A DNA stretch of 64,000 nt from Alphaproteobacteria bacterium (GTDB lineage Bacteria > Pseudomonadota > Alphaproteobacteria > Caulobacterales > Parvularculaceae), in the NCBI GenBank assembly GCA_013151255.1, contig JAADIQ010000098.1, positions 1 to 64,000 on the forward strand. Reading direction: 5' to 3'. The notes under the pieces were generated by a model. That model was not told the DNA's origin. It made no database searches and worked only from the letters and a program-made list of their open reading frames with translations. Shown here one piece after another: positions 43,489-51,592 of the stretch (position 1 is its first letter; each line of letters starts with the position of its first letter). The position numbers and the translations under genes were made by a program.

Positions 43489-44208
43489 ATGGAGGATCTA
43501 AGCCCTAGCAAAGCCAGCAACACGCCGCTCTATCTACAAATTGCCAGCAACCTACGCAATCGGATCAACACTGGCGGCGTTGGCACGGGCGAAGCACTGC
43601 CGTCGGAGCGCGACCTGAGCGAGCTGACGGGCGCCTCGCGGGTCACCATTCGCAAAGCGATAGACACGTTAATCGCGGAGGGGTTGCTGTTTCGCAAGCA
43701 AGGCTCCGGCACTTTCGTATTGCCTCGGATCGAGGCGCCAGGCTCTTACTTAAGCGGATTTAGCGACGACGCGCGCGCCCGCGGAGATGAACCGCGCGCC
43801 CTATGGATTGTCAAAGCCTACGCCCCTCCAACCAGTGACGAGGCATCGCATCTGAATGTGTCCGCTAGTGCAGAAGTTGCACGATTAGGCCGTGTACGGC
43901 TTTCCGGCGGCGAGCCGTTGGCGATTGAGCATGCGGTGGTTCCGAAGCACCTGCTGCCGCCTTTGGATGATATCGGCGATTCTTTGTATGATGCTTTAGA
44001 AAGCATGGGCAACCGCCCCGTTACAGGCAAACAAAAAATTAGGGCGTCCCTCGCCACCCCGACTGAGGCCGGCTTGCTGATGATAAAGGAGAACAGCGAA
44101 ATTCTCCGTATCGAGCGGATAACAAAACTGGCCGATGGAACCGTTGTTGAGTTCACACGATCTGCTTATCGTGGCGACCGATACGATTTTGTTTCAGACC
44201 TTCAATAA
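43489..44208 (+). CDS. GntR/HutC family regulator with UTRA domain (NagR-like)
   Basis: This 239-residue regulator has an N-terminal winged helix, TPLYLQIASNLRNRINTGGV then LPSERDLSELTGASRVTIRK, with GLLFRKQGSGTFV closing the domain. The C-terminal part (about residues 85-235: RARGDEPRALWIVKAY, LGRVRLSGGEPLAIEHAVVP, FTRSAYRGDRYDFVSDLQ) is a UTRA sugar-phosphate-binding domain. Position between murQ and dld in a nag locus points to a GlcNAc6P- or GlcN6P-responsive repressor. The start has AAGGA 7 bases upstream. This is distinct from the FadR-type GntR at 21626. Confidence 0.88.
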   Translation: MEDLSPSKASNTPLYLQIASNLRNRINTGGVGTGEALPSERDLSELTGASRVTIRKAIDTLIAEGLLFRKQGSGTFVLPRIEAPGSYLSGFSDDARARGDEPRALWIVKAYAPPTSDEASHLNVSASAEVARLGRVRLSGGEPLAIEHAVVPKHLLPPLDDIGDSLYDALESMGNRPVTGKQKIRASLATPTEAGLLMIKENSEILRIERITKLADGTVVEFTRSAYRGDRYDFVSDLQ

Positions 44209-44293
44209 GAAAGCCCCCGCGGGGAGAATTGCCTTTGCGTTGAATACGCAACTGGATTGTTGAGCAAAAATTTAAAAACACCTGTTATAGATT

Positions 44294-45982
44294 ATGCCGA
44301 ACCAAGAGCTTCTGGCGACACTTCAAACAATTGTTGGGCGCCGGTATGTTTTGACCGACCCCAAAAAGACTGCGCCATTTCGACATGGGTATCGGTCAGG
44401 CTCGGGCAAGGCCCTGGCGGTCGTCAGACCCGGCTGCCTCGTCGAGCAATGGCGCGCACTTCAAGCTTGTGTCGCGGCCGACAAAATAATCATTATGCAA
44501 GCTGCCAATACGGGCCTCACCGAAGGGTCAACGCCGACGATAGGCTATGATCGCGATGTCGTAATTTTCAATACACGGCGGATGAAGACAATTCAGGTTT
44601 TGCCCGACGCCCGTCAAATCATTGCATTTCCCGGAGCGACGCTGTTTGATCTTGAAGGCCTTTTGCAGAAATGTAACCGCGAGCCACACTCCGTCATCGG
44701 CTCTTCATGTATTGGCGCTTCGGTTGTGGGCGGCGTATGCAACAATTCCGGCGGCGCATTGGTCGCGCGCGGCCCCGCCTACACGCAATTATGTCTTTAT
44801 GCAGAAGTCAAAGCAGATAGACGGCTCACCCTCGTCAACGAATTGGGCATTGAGCTTGGGCAGGACCCGGAAGAGATGCTCGCGCGGCTCGAACGGAAAG
44901 AATATTCGCCTTCAGACATAAGCGGCAACACGCTGAAAGGCTCTGACAATGACTACGCGTCCTGGGTGCGAAATATCGATAGCCCAACCCCAGCACGCTT
45001 TAACGCCGATCCGCGCCGCCTTCATGGCGCCAGCGGTTGTGCAGGAAAGCTAGCTGTTTTCGCCGTACGATTGGACACATTTCCTAAACACGAATTAGAA
45101 AAAACCTATTATATCGGAACCAACGATCCCGCCGCGCTGACAAAGCTACGGCGCGACATACTCGGCAAATTCACAAATTTACCTGTATCGGCTGAGTACA
45201 TGCATCGGGACATGTTCAATATTTCGGAGCAATATGGGCGCGACACAGTTTGGTTGATTTTGTTACTTGGTACAAAATTTTTGCCGACATTTTTCGCCGC
45301 AAAAGCATCGATTGACGGGTGGCTTGCCGGAAGGAAGTTTTTTTCTCGCCAGCTCACGGATAGGGTGCTGCAAACAATAGCGAGAATTCTTCCCAACCCG
45401 CTCCCAAAAAGCATTAGGTCCTGGCGCGATCTATATGAGCACCACCTCATTTTAAAAATGAACGATCAAGGCGTTAGCGAAGCAACGGAATACTTAAGTT
45501 CCTCCTGTAAAAAATACGATTTTGGGTATTTTGAATGCTCCCCAAACGAAGCAAAGCTAGCTTTTCTGAATCGGTTTGCAGCGGCAGGCGCTGCTGTGCG
45601 GTTTGACGCCGTGCATAAAGGCGATGTTGAGGGTATTTTGGCGTTAGACATCGCCCTGCGTCGTGATGATAGCCAATGGTATGAAACTCTCCCTGAAGAT
45701 ATTGAGGCGGAGCTGTTGCACAAATTATATTATGGGCATTTTCTCTGTCATGTTCTGCATCAAGATTATATAATCAAAAAAGGCGCCAATATTGACGCTA
45801 TAAAACATCGCATGCTGGAGATTTTGGATCGGCGCGGCGCTAAATATCCCGCCGAACATAATGTCGGGCACTTGTATCAAGCAGGCGCCGTGCTTGCAGC
45901 GCACTACAAAACCATAGACCCAACCAACACATTTAACGCGGGCGTTGGGAAAATGGAGAAAACAAAAAACTATTCAAAATAA
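44294..45982 (+). CDS. dld: Quinone-dependent D-lactate dehydrogenase
   Basis: This FAD membrane-associated enzyme oxidises D-lactate to pyruvate and passes electrons to quinone. At 562 residues it is close to E. coli Dld (571). The FAD domain has VRPGCLVEQWRALQACVAAD, MQAANTGLTEGSTPTIGYDR and GVCNNSGGALVARGPAYTQL. The C-terminal part NVGHLYQAGAVLAAHYKTID then PTNTFNAGVGKM matches the family end. It is 85 bases after the GntR gene on the same strand. Its presence fits the D-lactate produced by MurQ. It converges on the PP2C gene with 12 bases between stops. Confidence 0.93.
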   Translation: MPNQELLATLQTIVGRRYVLTDPKKTAPFRHGYRSGSGKALAVVRPGCLVEQWRALQACVAADKIIIMQAANTGLTEGSTPTIGYDRDVVIFNTRRMKTIQVLPDARQIIAFPGATLFDLEGLLQKCNREPHSVIGSSCIGASVVGGVCNNSGGALVARGPAYTQLCLYAEVKADRRLTLVNELGIELGQDPEEMLARLERKEYSPSDISGNTLKGSDNDYASWVRNIDSPTPARFNADPRRLHGASGCAGKLAVFAVRLDTFPKHELEKTYYIGTNDPAALTKLRRDILGKFTNLPVSAEYMHRDMFNISEQYGRDTVWLILLLGTKFLPTFFAAKASIDGWLAGRKFFSRQLTDRVLQTIARILPNPLPKSIRSWRDLYEHHLILKMNDQGVSEATEYLSSSCKKYDFGYFECSPNEAKLAFLNRFAAAGAAVRFDAVHKGDVEGILALDIALRRDDSQWYETLPEDIEAELLHKLYYGHFLCHVLHQDYIIKKGANIDAIKHRMLEILDRRGAKYPAEHNVGHLYQAGAVLAAHYKTIDPTNTFNAGVGKMEKTKNYSK

Positions 45983-45994
45983 CAGCAATAAATC

Positions 45995-46864
45995 TCACTT
46001 GAGCTTAACAACGACGCATGTTGCATCGTCAGATTTCTTTACCCGTATATACTTCCTGCATTCCGGGTCCGCATTCTCTGCACCGCGAACATCATCCGCC
46101 ACATAAAGAAGGGGATTTTTTTGGACGCGCTCAAACAAGTCCGTGTAATTGCCGAGCTCAAAGGTTTCTGTATATCGCAAAAACCCATCACTCATGAGTG
46201 CAAGACTGTCGCCGGCATTTAAAGGCGCGCGTTGAATGTTCAAATCGTCTACGTTTATCTCTGTCAGACTGAGAATTCGATAGCCGTCAGGCTGATTCAT
46301 CTTTTGTCGGTTTTCTTTCATGAACGGCGTCAGCTTGGAAACAAGTTCCGCATGCGACAAGTCCGGATTATATTTTCGTATCTCGCGAAGCGCTATCTGT
46401 GTTCTGTTTTCAAACGGTTCAAGCGAGTCATCATAAAATATACGCGTGTCTCCGGTTTCATCAGTAAACAACGCTTTGCAATCGCCCAGTGAGGCGATTT
46501 CTATTGCTCCCCCAAGCATTCTGACCATCACAAAGGCGGCTGAAGGCGCCAATGTTGAGCTACGATCAGAATTAGCGGACCCTTCCAAATATTTATTTCT
46601 GGTCGATGCAATGGCTCGGTTCATGATGTCAAGCGTTGGCGCTTCGGGCGTCGTCAGTAGCTCAAAATCCAAAAAACGGCTGAACGTGCGAACGAACCAA
46701 TACGCATCGCTTGGGTAGGGCAGCTTTTCATCGGAAACGCCTGTCGCTCCATCAAGAACCCATGCCGCTTTTTGCGTCCATCCAAAAAAATCTTCGTTCA
46801 CAACGCCGTCGCCAGCGAGCGAACAACCGGCTGATAAATCGAAACCTAACAACGCGTTTTCCAT
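45995..46864 (-). CDS. PP2C-type serine/threonine phosphatase
   Basis: This roughly 289-residue, metal-dependent phosphatase-like protein is predicted cytoplasmic. The PPM/PP2C pattern is visible as VVNEDFFGWTQKAAWVLDGA, where NED and LDGA resemble the metal-binding NED and DG. IEIASLGDCKALFTDETGDT is the S-x-GDS-like motif, and SLALMSDGFLRYTETFEL is the LxSDG motif. I take the ATG at 46864 (MENALLGFDL), though the ORF is open to 46978. No kinase partner or anti-sigma gene is near. It is an orphan next to a decayed region. Confidence 0.75.
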   Translation of the reverse strand: MENALLGFDLSAGCSLAGDGVVNEDFFGWTQKAAWVLDGATGVSDEKLPYPSDAYWFVRTFSRFLDFELLTTPEAPTLDIMNRAIASTRNKYLEGSANSDRSSTLAPSAAFVMVRMLGGAIEIASLGDCKALFTDETGDTRIFYDDSLEPFENRTQIALREIRKYNPDLSHAELVSKLTPFMKENRQKMNQPDGYRILSLTEINVDDLNIQRAPLNAGDSLALMSDGFLRYTETFELGNYTDLFERVQKNPLLYVADDVRGAENADPECRKYIRVKKSDDATCVVVKLK

Positions 46865-47328
46865 TGAAGCATCTGTCCTATTTTCTCGAAGCAAACCATG
46901 CGCAGCGCCGATTATCATCGATAGCATTTTGATCGCACGCCTCTCAACTAAAATCGCCAGTTCGCGCGCGATTGGCATTGTCTATGAGACGTCTATCGCC
47001 CGACTTGCCGTAAGATAGGTATTGCAGAGCCAGCCTATTGCTAATGGAGGAAGCTGTTTGCTGCGATTGGCCGCTTCGTTTTGGGTTGAACTTACCGACG
47101 ACATCAGTTGTGCGAGGTTTGTTCGGTAAAGAAACTGGGCGCCAAAAGTACTGATAATTGGGGGGTATGGGGCAATCCTGGCGAAACAGCTCGGGTCTTT
47201 CTTTAAGCGGTAGCGACTGGCTAGAAGTTCACCCCAGAGCAAAGCTGGTAGAGCGGTTGGCTTTCGCGAAGCAGGTGATTGAATTTGCAACCCGGTCCAC
47301 CAAGGACCATAACCAGAACAGGGCGAGC
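46865..47328. other. Unassigned stretch beside a truncated hydrolase
   Basis: There is no gene with family resemblance here. The 120-residue minus-strand ORF at 46982-47344 (TALPALLWGELLASRYRLKK) has no recognised domain and a composition unlike its neighbours. The foreign-looking sequence appears to continue to about 47480, where the hydrolase homology breaks. It may be a remnant of an inserted element or of another gene. Confidence 0.4.
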
Positions 47329-48255
47329 CTATAAACGCGGGCAATCACAGGGCAACGTCAGGACAGGCAACTTTTGCGAGTTTGATAGAGCTGATACATG
47401 GATTACACGGTTACTCCAGCTGTGCGGATTTTTCATGAAGCCCTTCTTGTTGTGGTTGCAGAGCAAGAGAAGGCGAAAACAGCCGGCGGCGATGATGACG
47501 GTGGGCGGTAGCTTGTCGATGTTGTTGGCTAATATTGGCGACAGGTTAGGATTTTCACGTAAAGATGCGCCGTTTAAATACCAGTCCACTGTCGCATCGA
47601 TGCCAGCGCATGAAAGATAATAGGCGCCGTCTCCAAATTTGATGCGCGAGGCATAAGCTGAATGCGGCTGGCTGATATCAAGTATCGGATAGAGGAGGAA
47701 TTGTGCAGCGAGCTTTATCCGGCCCGCCACATGAACCCTATGGGCGACCGCCGCGGTAAGATTGCCGCCGGCGCTATCGCCCATGACGGCAAGGTGCTCT
47801 GGATCTGCGCCAATTGAGTTTGCGTATAGCGCCGCCCACTCTACGGCGGCTATGCAGTCGTTGAGACCGGCAGGAAACTTGTGCTCCGGCGCGAGACGGT
47901 AATCGATACTGAGAAAGATGGCGTCAGAGCGAGTGCATAGGGCCCGCATCAACTCGTCATAGCAGTCCAGGTCGCCCAGCGACCATCCGCCGCCATGAAA
48001 AAAAACTATCAACGGCGCCGGCCCCTTGCGTGGCGCGTTCGGCCGGTAAAGCCGCGCCGGAATTTCGCCTGCTTCGCGGGGAATACAAACTTCTGTCACA
48101 ACGCAATTGGTTTTTTCTGCACCAGAGAATTCGGCGAAAACGGCAGCCACGCCGTCGCGTGCATCGGCAACATCAAACGCCTGCTTCGTGGCGCCAGCTC
48201 CTTGCACATCGGGTACCAATTTTTGTAAAAGGACGGCGGTCTGCCGGTCGAGCAT
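47329..48255 (-). pseudogene. HSL-family alpha/beta hydrolase with lost C-terminus
   Basis: The N-terminal 258 or so residues are a good hormone-sensitive-lipase-type esterase: oxyanion motif IVFFHGGGWSLGDLDCYDEL, nucleophile motif VMGDSAGGNLTAAVA, and IDYRLAPEHKFPAGLNDCIA. After LPPTVIIAAG, where homologues read DPLRDEG and end with the catalytic histidine, the frame runs into unrelated CFRLLLLCNHNKKGFMKNPH and stops at 47329. The acid and histidine of the triad are therefore missing, so the product should be inactive. The start is the ATG at 48255 with GAGG upstream. The break is near 47480 and looks like a rearrangement rather than a simple base indel. Confidence 0.8.
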
Positions 48256-48325
48256 TCTCAACCTCGCAATATATGAGTTGCTACTATTTGTGCGCTGACC
48301 ACGCCTTCTAATTTCGCGAGCAACC

Positions 48326-49190
48326 TTAGTACCGGAAGATCACTCGGAAATCATAGATGCGCGGAGCCGTATAAAATCCCAGTTCTACGCCTGGAAACTC
48401 AGACAGATTAAATCCTTGAACGCGGATTGCTTGGTTAGTAGCGTTGCGGACGCCGCCTCGCCACTCCCATCGTCCGCCCGCCGTCTTGAGCGATACAAAA
48501 GCATTTAGGAGAACATACCTATCCTGAGCAAGAATGGGAGACGCTGTAATTTCGTTGAAGGACATGCCGCGATAGGATGCATCCACATGAGCCGTTGCAA
48601 CCAATCCCGGCGTTACTTGTGTTTCATAGGTCGCGCCAAGATGGGCGTTCCATTTTGGCGAATTGACTAACCCCCTGTCGCTAACATCGGTAACAACGCC
48701 GCCAACCAATGTTTCAAACTCATCATACTCGGCGTCGAGATATCCCACCGAGCCATTCAATGTCAGTGAATCAACAGGTTGTGCAACTATTTCAAGCTCA
48801 ACACCTTGCGCATGCGCGGCTGCGGCATTGGTGAAACGACTTACAAACACACCCGAGATAGGGTCGGCGCCGAATGATGTTACCTGAATATCAGTGTAGT
48901 CATTATAAAAATAGACTGCATTGAAGATCAGCCGTCCATCATACCAGCTTGATTTCATACCGCCTTCATAGCTCCAGACGAATTCCGGCTAACCTTGCCC
49001 TCTACGGTTAATAGAAAATCGACATTGTCAGAAGGCGTATAGAGCAGTGAGCCGCGCCCGGAAAACGAATCTACATCGCCATCGTTGCTCCCTGTGAACG
49101 TGTTTGTGTTGTAACCGTCGCGGCGCGTATAGGAAATATAGTAACGGCTTCCTTGATCAGAAGGAAGCGCGGCGACAAGAAAGAGCCACT
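48326..49190 (-). pseudogene. TonB-dependent receptor remnant
   Basis: The 210-residue ORF 48326-48958 is a receptor C-terminus (TNAAAAHAQGVELEIVAQPV, ending RIYDFRVIFRY). The same frame continues upstream without a start as EFVWSYEGGMKSSWYDGRL to about 48985. There it joins a second frame that reads ALPSDQGSRYYISYTRRDGY and VDSFSGRGSLLYTPSDNVDF and stops shortly after the junction. This is an internal deletion plus frameshift within a barrel. The signal peptide, TonB box and plug are gone; a TAG stands before the first readable residues, close to the MFS gene's 3' end. Confidence 0.82.
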
Positions 49191-49209
49191 AGGCCGCGGC
49201 AGGTTATGC

Positions 49210-50556
49210 TTAACCTTCCCAATCATGTTTCAGGCGCGGCGCCGTAATCATAAACAACGTCGCTGCAATGAGATAAAATACCGTTCCTGATAAAATCGCG
49301 TAGCGTAAGGATTCTTCTGCAAACCGCACCGCAAGCGAGTCTGAAAGAACGCCGATAGCTAGGTTGCCTAATCCGATGCCGATGAGGTTGTTGATGAACA
49401 AAAAAATTGCCGAAGCCGTCGCGCGCATGTTGGGCTGAACTAAATGCTGGAACGCAGAAAGCACAGGCCCGAGCCAGACGAGGCTGAGCGCCTGGATAAA
49501 CAAAAATGTGAAGAAAGTCAGAACTAGCGTATTTGAAAGCACGCCGATAATGAACAAGGGAATTGTTGCCAGAAATGCGACGGCGGGAATGATTGCATAG
49601 GCGCCTTTTTGGCGGGCCCCGTAACGGTCGGCCAACCAACCGCCGAGCCAGATTCCCGCAATCCCCCCAACCAGCAAAATTGTTCCGTAGAAATAAGATG
49701 CATAGAGCAGAGGGCCAGCATCAGGGGGCACAAGAAACGGCGGCATCCAAGAGAAAAATCCAGGAAGCGCATCGCCAAAACTACGTACAAAAAATGACGG
49801 CAGCCAAAAAATAAGACCGTATCCCATCATTGACGATGACGCGGCGCCAATGGACATGCCCCAAAAACTCTTTTTACGGATGAGTGTTCTGAAAACCACC
49901 CGAATTGACACAGGCTCAACACTTGCCGACGCCGGGTCATACTGGCCGCGTTTCGGCTCACGCACCGTAAGCCGAAATATTGGCGCGATCACAAGGCCCA
50001 TCAGGCCAACGATGATGAAGGCTGCGCGCCAGCCGATCATGTTCGTCAAAATGCCGCCGAGGATAATGCCAATTGCGCTGCCGATTGGTATGCCAAAAGA
50101 ATATATGCTCAATGCGCGCGCGCGCTGGTTGGGTGGAAAATAATCAGAGATCAAAGAATAAGCCGGCGCCACGCCGCCCGCCTCGCCGATACCGACGCCG
50201 AGGCGGGCCAGGAACAGCTGAAGAAAGTTCTGTGTGAACCCGCATACCGCCGTCATGGCGCTCCATATTACAAGTGCGGCGGTCATGATCCAGGTCCGGC
50301 TCTTGCGATCCGCGAGCCAGGCGATCGGGATGCCGAGAAAAGTATAAAACAGCGCGAAGGCCAAGCCTCCCATGAGGCTAAGCTGCGTATCGCTTAAATT
50401 TAGGTCCGCCTTGATCGGCACCGCAAGAATGCCGACAATTTGTCTGTCGATAAAATTAAATGTGTAGACCACAACAAGAATGAACAGCACCCAGGCGCGA
50501 TAGCCGTCGGTAATGGGAGGTGCGCTTTCAGACGAGCTTTTGTTTATTGCCGTCAT
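49210..50556 (-). CDS. MFS transporter (spinster-like)
   Basis: This 448-residue, 12-helix major facilitator opens with RAWVLFILVVVYTFNFIDRQ, followed by the loop 2-3 signature IAWLADRKSRTWIMTAALVI and FLARLGVGIGEAGGVAPAYS, a pattern typical of spinster-like MFS proteins common in alphaproteobacterial catabolic clusters. The substrate is unknown, possibly an organic acid released by the linked hydrolases. It is the second gene after an alpha/beta hydrolase whose stop overlaps its start by 4 bases. Downstream lies the TonB receptor remnant. Confidence 0.9.
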   Translation of the reverse strand: MTAINKSSSESAPPITDGYRAWVLFILVVVYTFNFIDRQIVGILAVPIKADLNLSDTQLSLMGGLAFALFYTFLGIPIAWLADRKSRTWIMTAALVIWSAMTAVCGFTQNFLQLFLARLGVGIGEAGGVAPAYSLISDYFPPNQRARALSIYSFGIPIGSAIGIILGGILTNMIGWRAAFIIVGLMGLVIAPIFRLTVREPKRGQYDPASASVEPVSIRVVFRTLIRKKSFWGMSIGAASSSMMGYGLIFWLPSFFVRSFGDALPGFFSWMPPFLVPPDAGPLLYASYFYGTILLVGGIAGIWLGGWLADRYGARQKGAYAIIPAVAFLATIPLFIIGVLSNTLVLTFFTFLFIQALSLVWLGPVLSAFQHLVQPNMRATASAIFLFINNLIGIGLGNLAIGVLSDSLAVRFAEESLRYAILSGTVFYLIAATLFMITAPRLKHDWEG

Positions 50557-51500
50557 TGATGTGTTCCAGCAGCTTCGTTTAGAAATGAGATTGCGTCTCG
50601 CACAGTGGTTTCAGAAATCTCTTCCTGAGGAACATGGCCTGCGCCATCATAAATGATGAGCCGCGCATCGGCTATTGCCGCTTCCATCCGCAGCCCGTGG
50701 TCGACGGGGATTAGCTTATCCTGACGTCCCCACATGACCAGTACGGGAGCGCTGATGCGGGCAAGATCAGGATTTGGGTCCGGCAAAGTGAACTCGCGCA
50801 AATGCTCCACGAACGCATCGCCATTACCTTTGCGGCGCATCATATCACGAGCGAGTGCGACACGCTCGTCTGTGATGTTTGCACTGTCGGCATAAAGAAA
50901 CTTCATTGATGCGCGCACGCCCTGTTCTGGCGCGGTGCGCAAAAATATTTCTATCGCAGGCGGAATAGGCGCCGGGACATCCGTCACGCCATTCATGGGA
51001 TAGGCGCCGGCATCGATAAGGATCAGGCGATCAACCCGTTCCGGGTTGTTGACGGCAAACCGCCATGCAATGAGCCCGCCCAGAGAATTGCCGGCAATGT
51101 GGGCCTTATTTACCGCCAACGCGTCCATCACCTCTTCAAGGAACGCCGCACGCTCCTGAGGCGAATAGCGTTTTTGCGGGTCCGGACCGGTGAGGCCGTG
51201 CCCGAGCAAGTCGTAGCGAATAACACGGTGCGTTTTGGAAAGCTCTTGCGCCCAGCCGTCCCATGTCTCGAGGCTAAAAGTGAAGCCGTGAAGCAATATT
51301 ATCACGGGCCCATCGGTAGGCCCTTCCTCCCTGACGCGCACGCGGACGCCCGCGATATCAATAAAACGATCCGCACTGGTTAGATATTTCGGTTCTGATG
51401 AAGAGACAGAAACACCCCGCGCCGATTTCCAATAGGCATAGCCAACGGCCGCGACGCCAAAAACAACGATGATGAAAATTGCGAGCAGGATTTGTTTCAC
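50553..51500 (-). CDS. Membrane-anchored alpha/beta hydrolase
   Basis: This 315-residue hydrolase has an N-terminal anchor or signal (QILLAIFIIVVFGVAAVGYA). The oxyanion/HG motif is VIILLHGFTFSLETWDGWAQ, the nucleophile serine is in AHIAGNSLGGLIAWRF, the acid in LVMWGRQDKLIPVDHG, and the histidine in IIYDGAGHVPQEE, so the triad is complete. It likely cleaves an ester or C-C bond in the periplasm or at the membrane. It is encoded between a TonB receptor and an MFS transporter on the same strand, overlapping the MFS start by 4 bases. The substrate is unknown. Confidence 0.9.
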   Translation of the reverse strand: MKQILLAIFIIVVFGVAAVGYAYWKSARGVSVSSSEPKYLTSADRFIDIAGVRVRVREEGPTDGPVIILLHGFTFSLETWDGWAQELSKTHRVIRYDLLGHGLTGPDPQKRYSPQERAAFLEEVMDALAVNKAHIAGNSLGGLIAWRFAVNNPERVDRLILIDAGAYPMNGVTDVPAPIPPAIEIFLRTAPEQGVRASMKFLYADSANITDERVALARDMMRRKGNGDAFVEHLREFTLPDPNPDLARISAPVLVMWGRQDKLIPVDHGLRMEAAIADARLIIYDGAGHVPQEEISETTVRDAISFLNEAAGTHQ

Positions 51501-51592
51501 GGGCCGGCTTCCCCTCAGGCTGGTTGTTCATATGACGAGGCGGCGATCATACATAGATCGCCGCCCCCGGCTCTAGGAAGGGAGTAAATATC

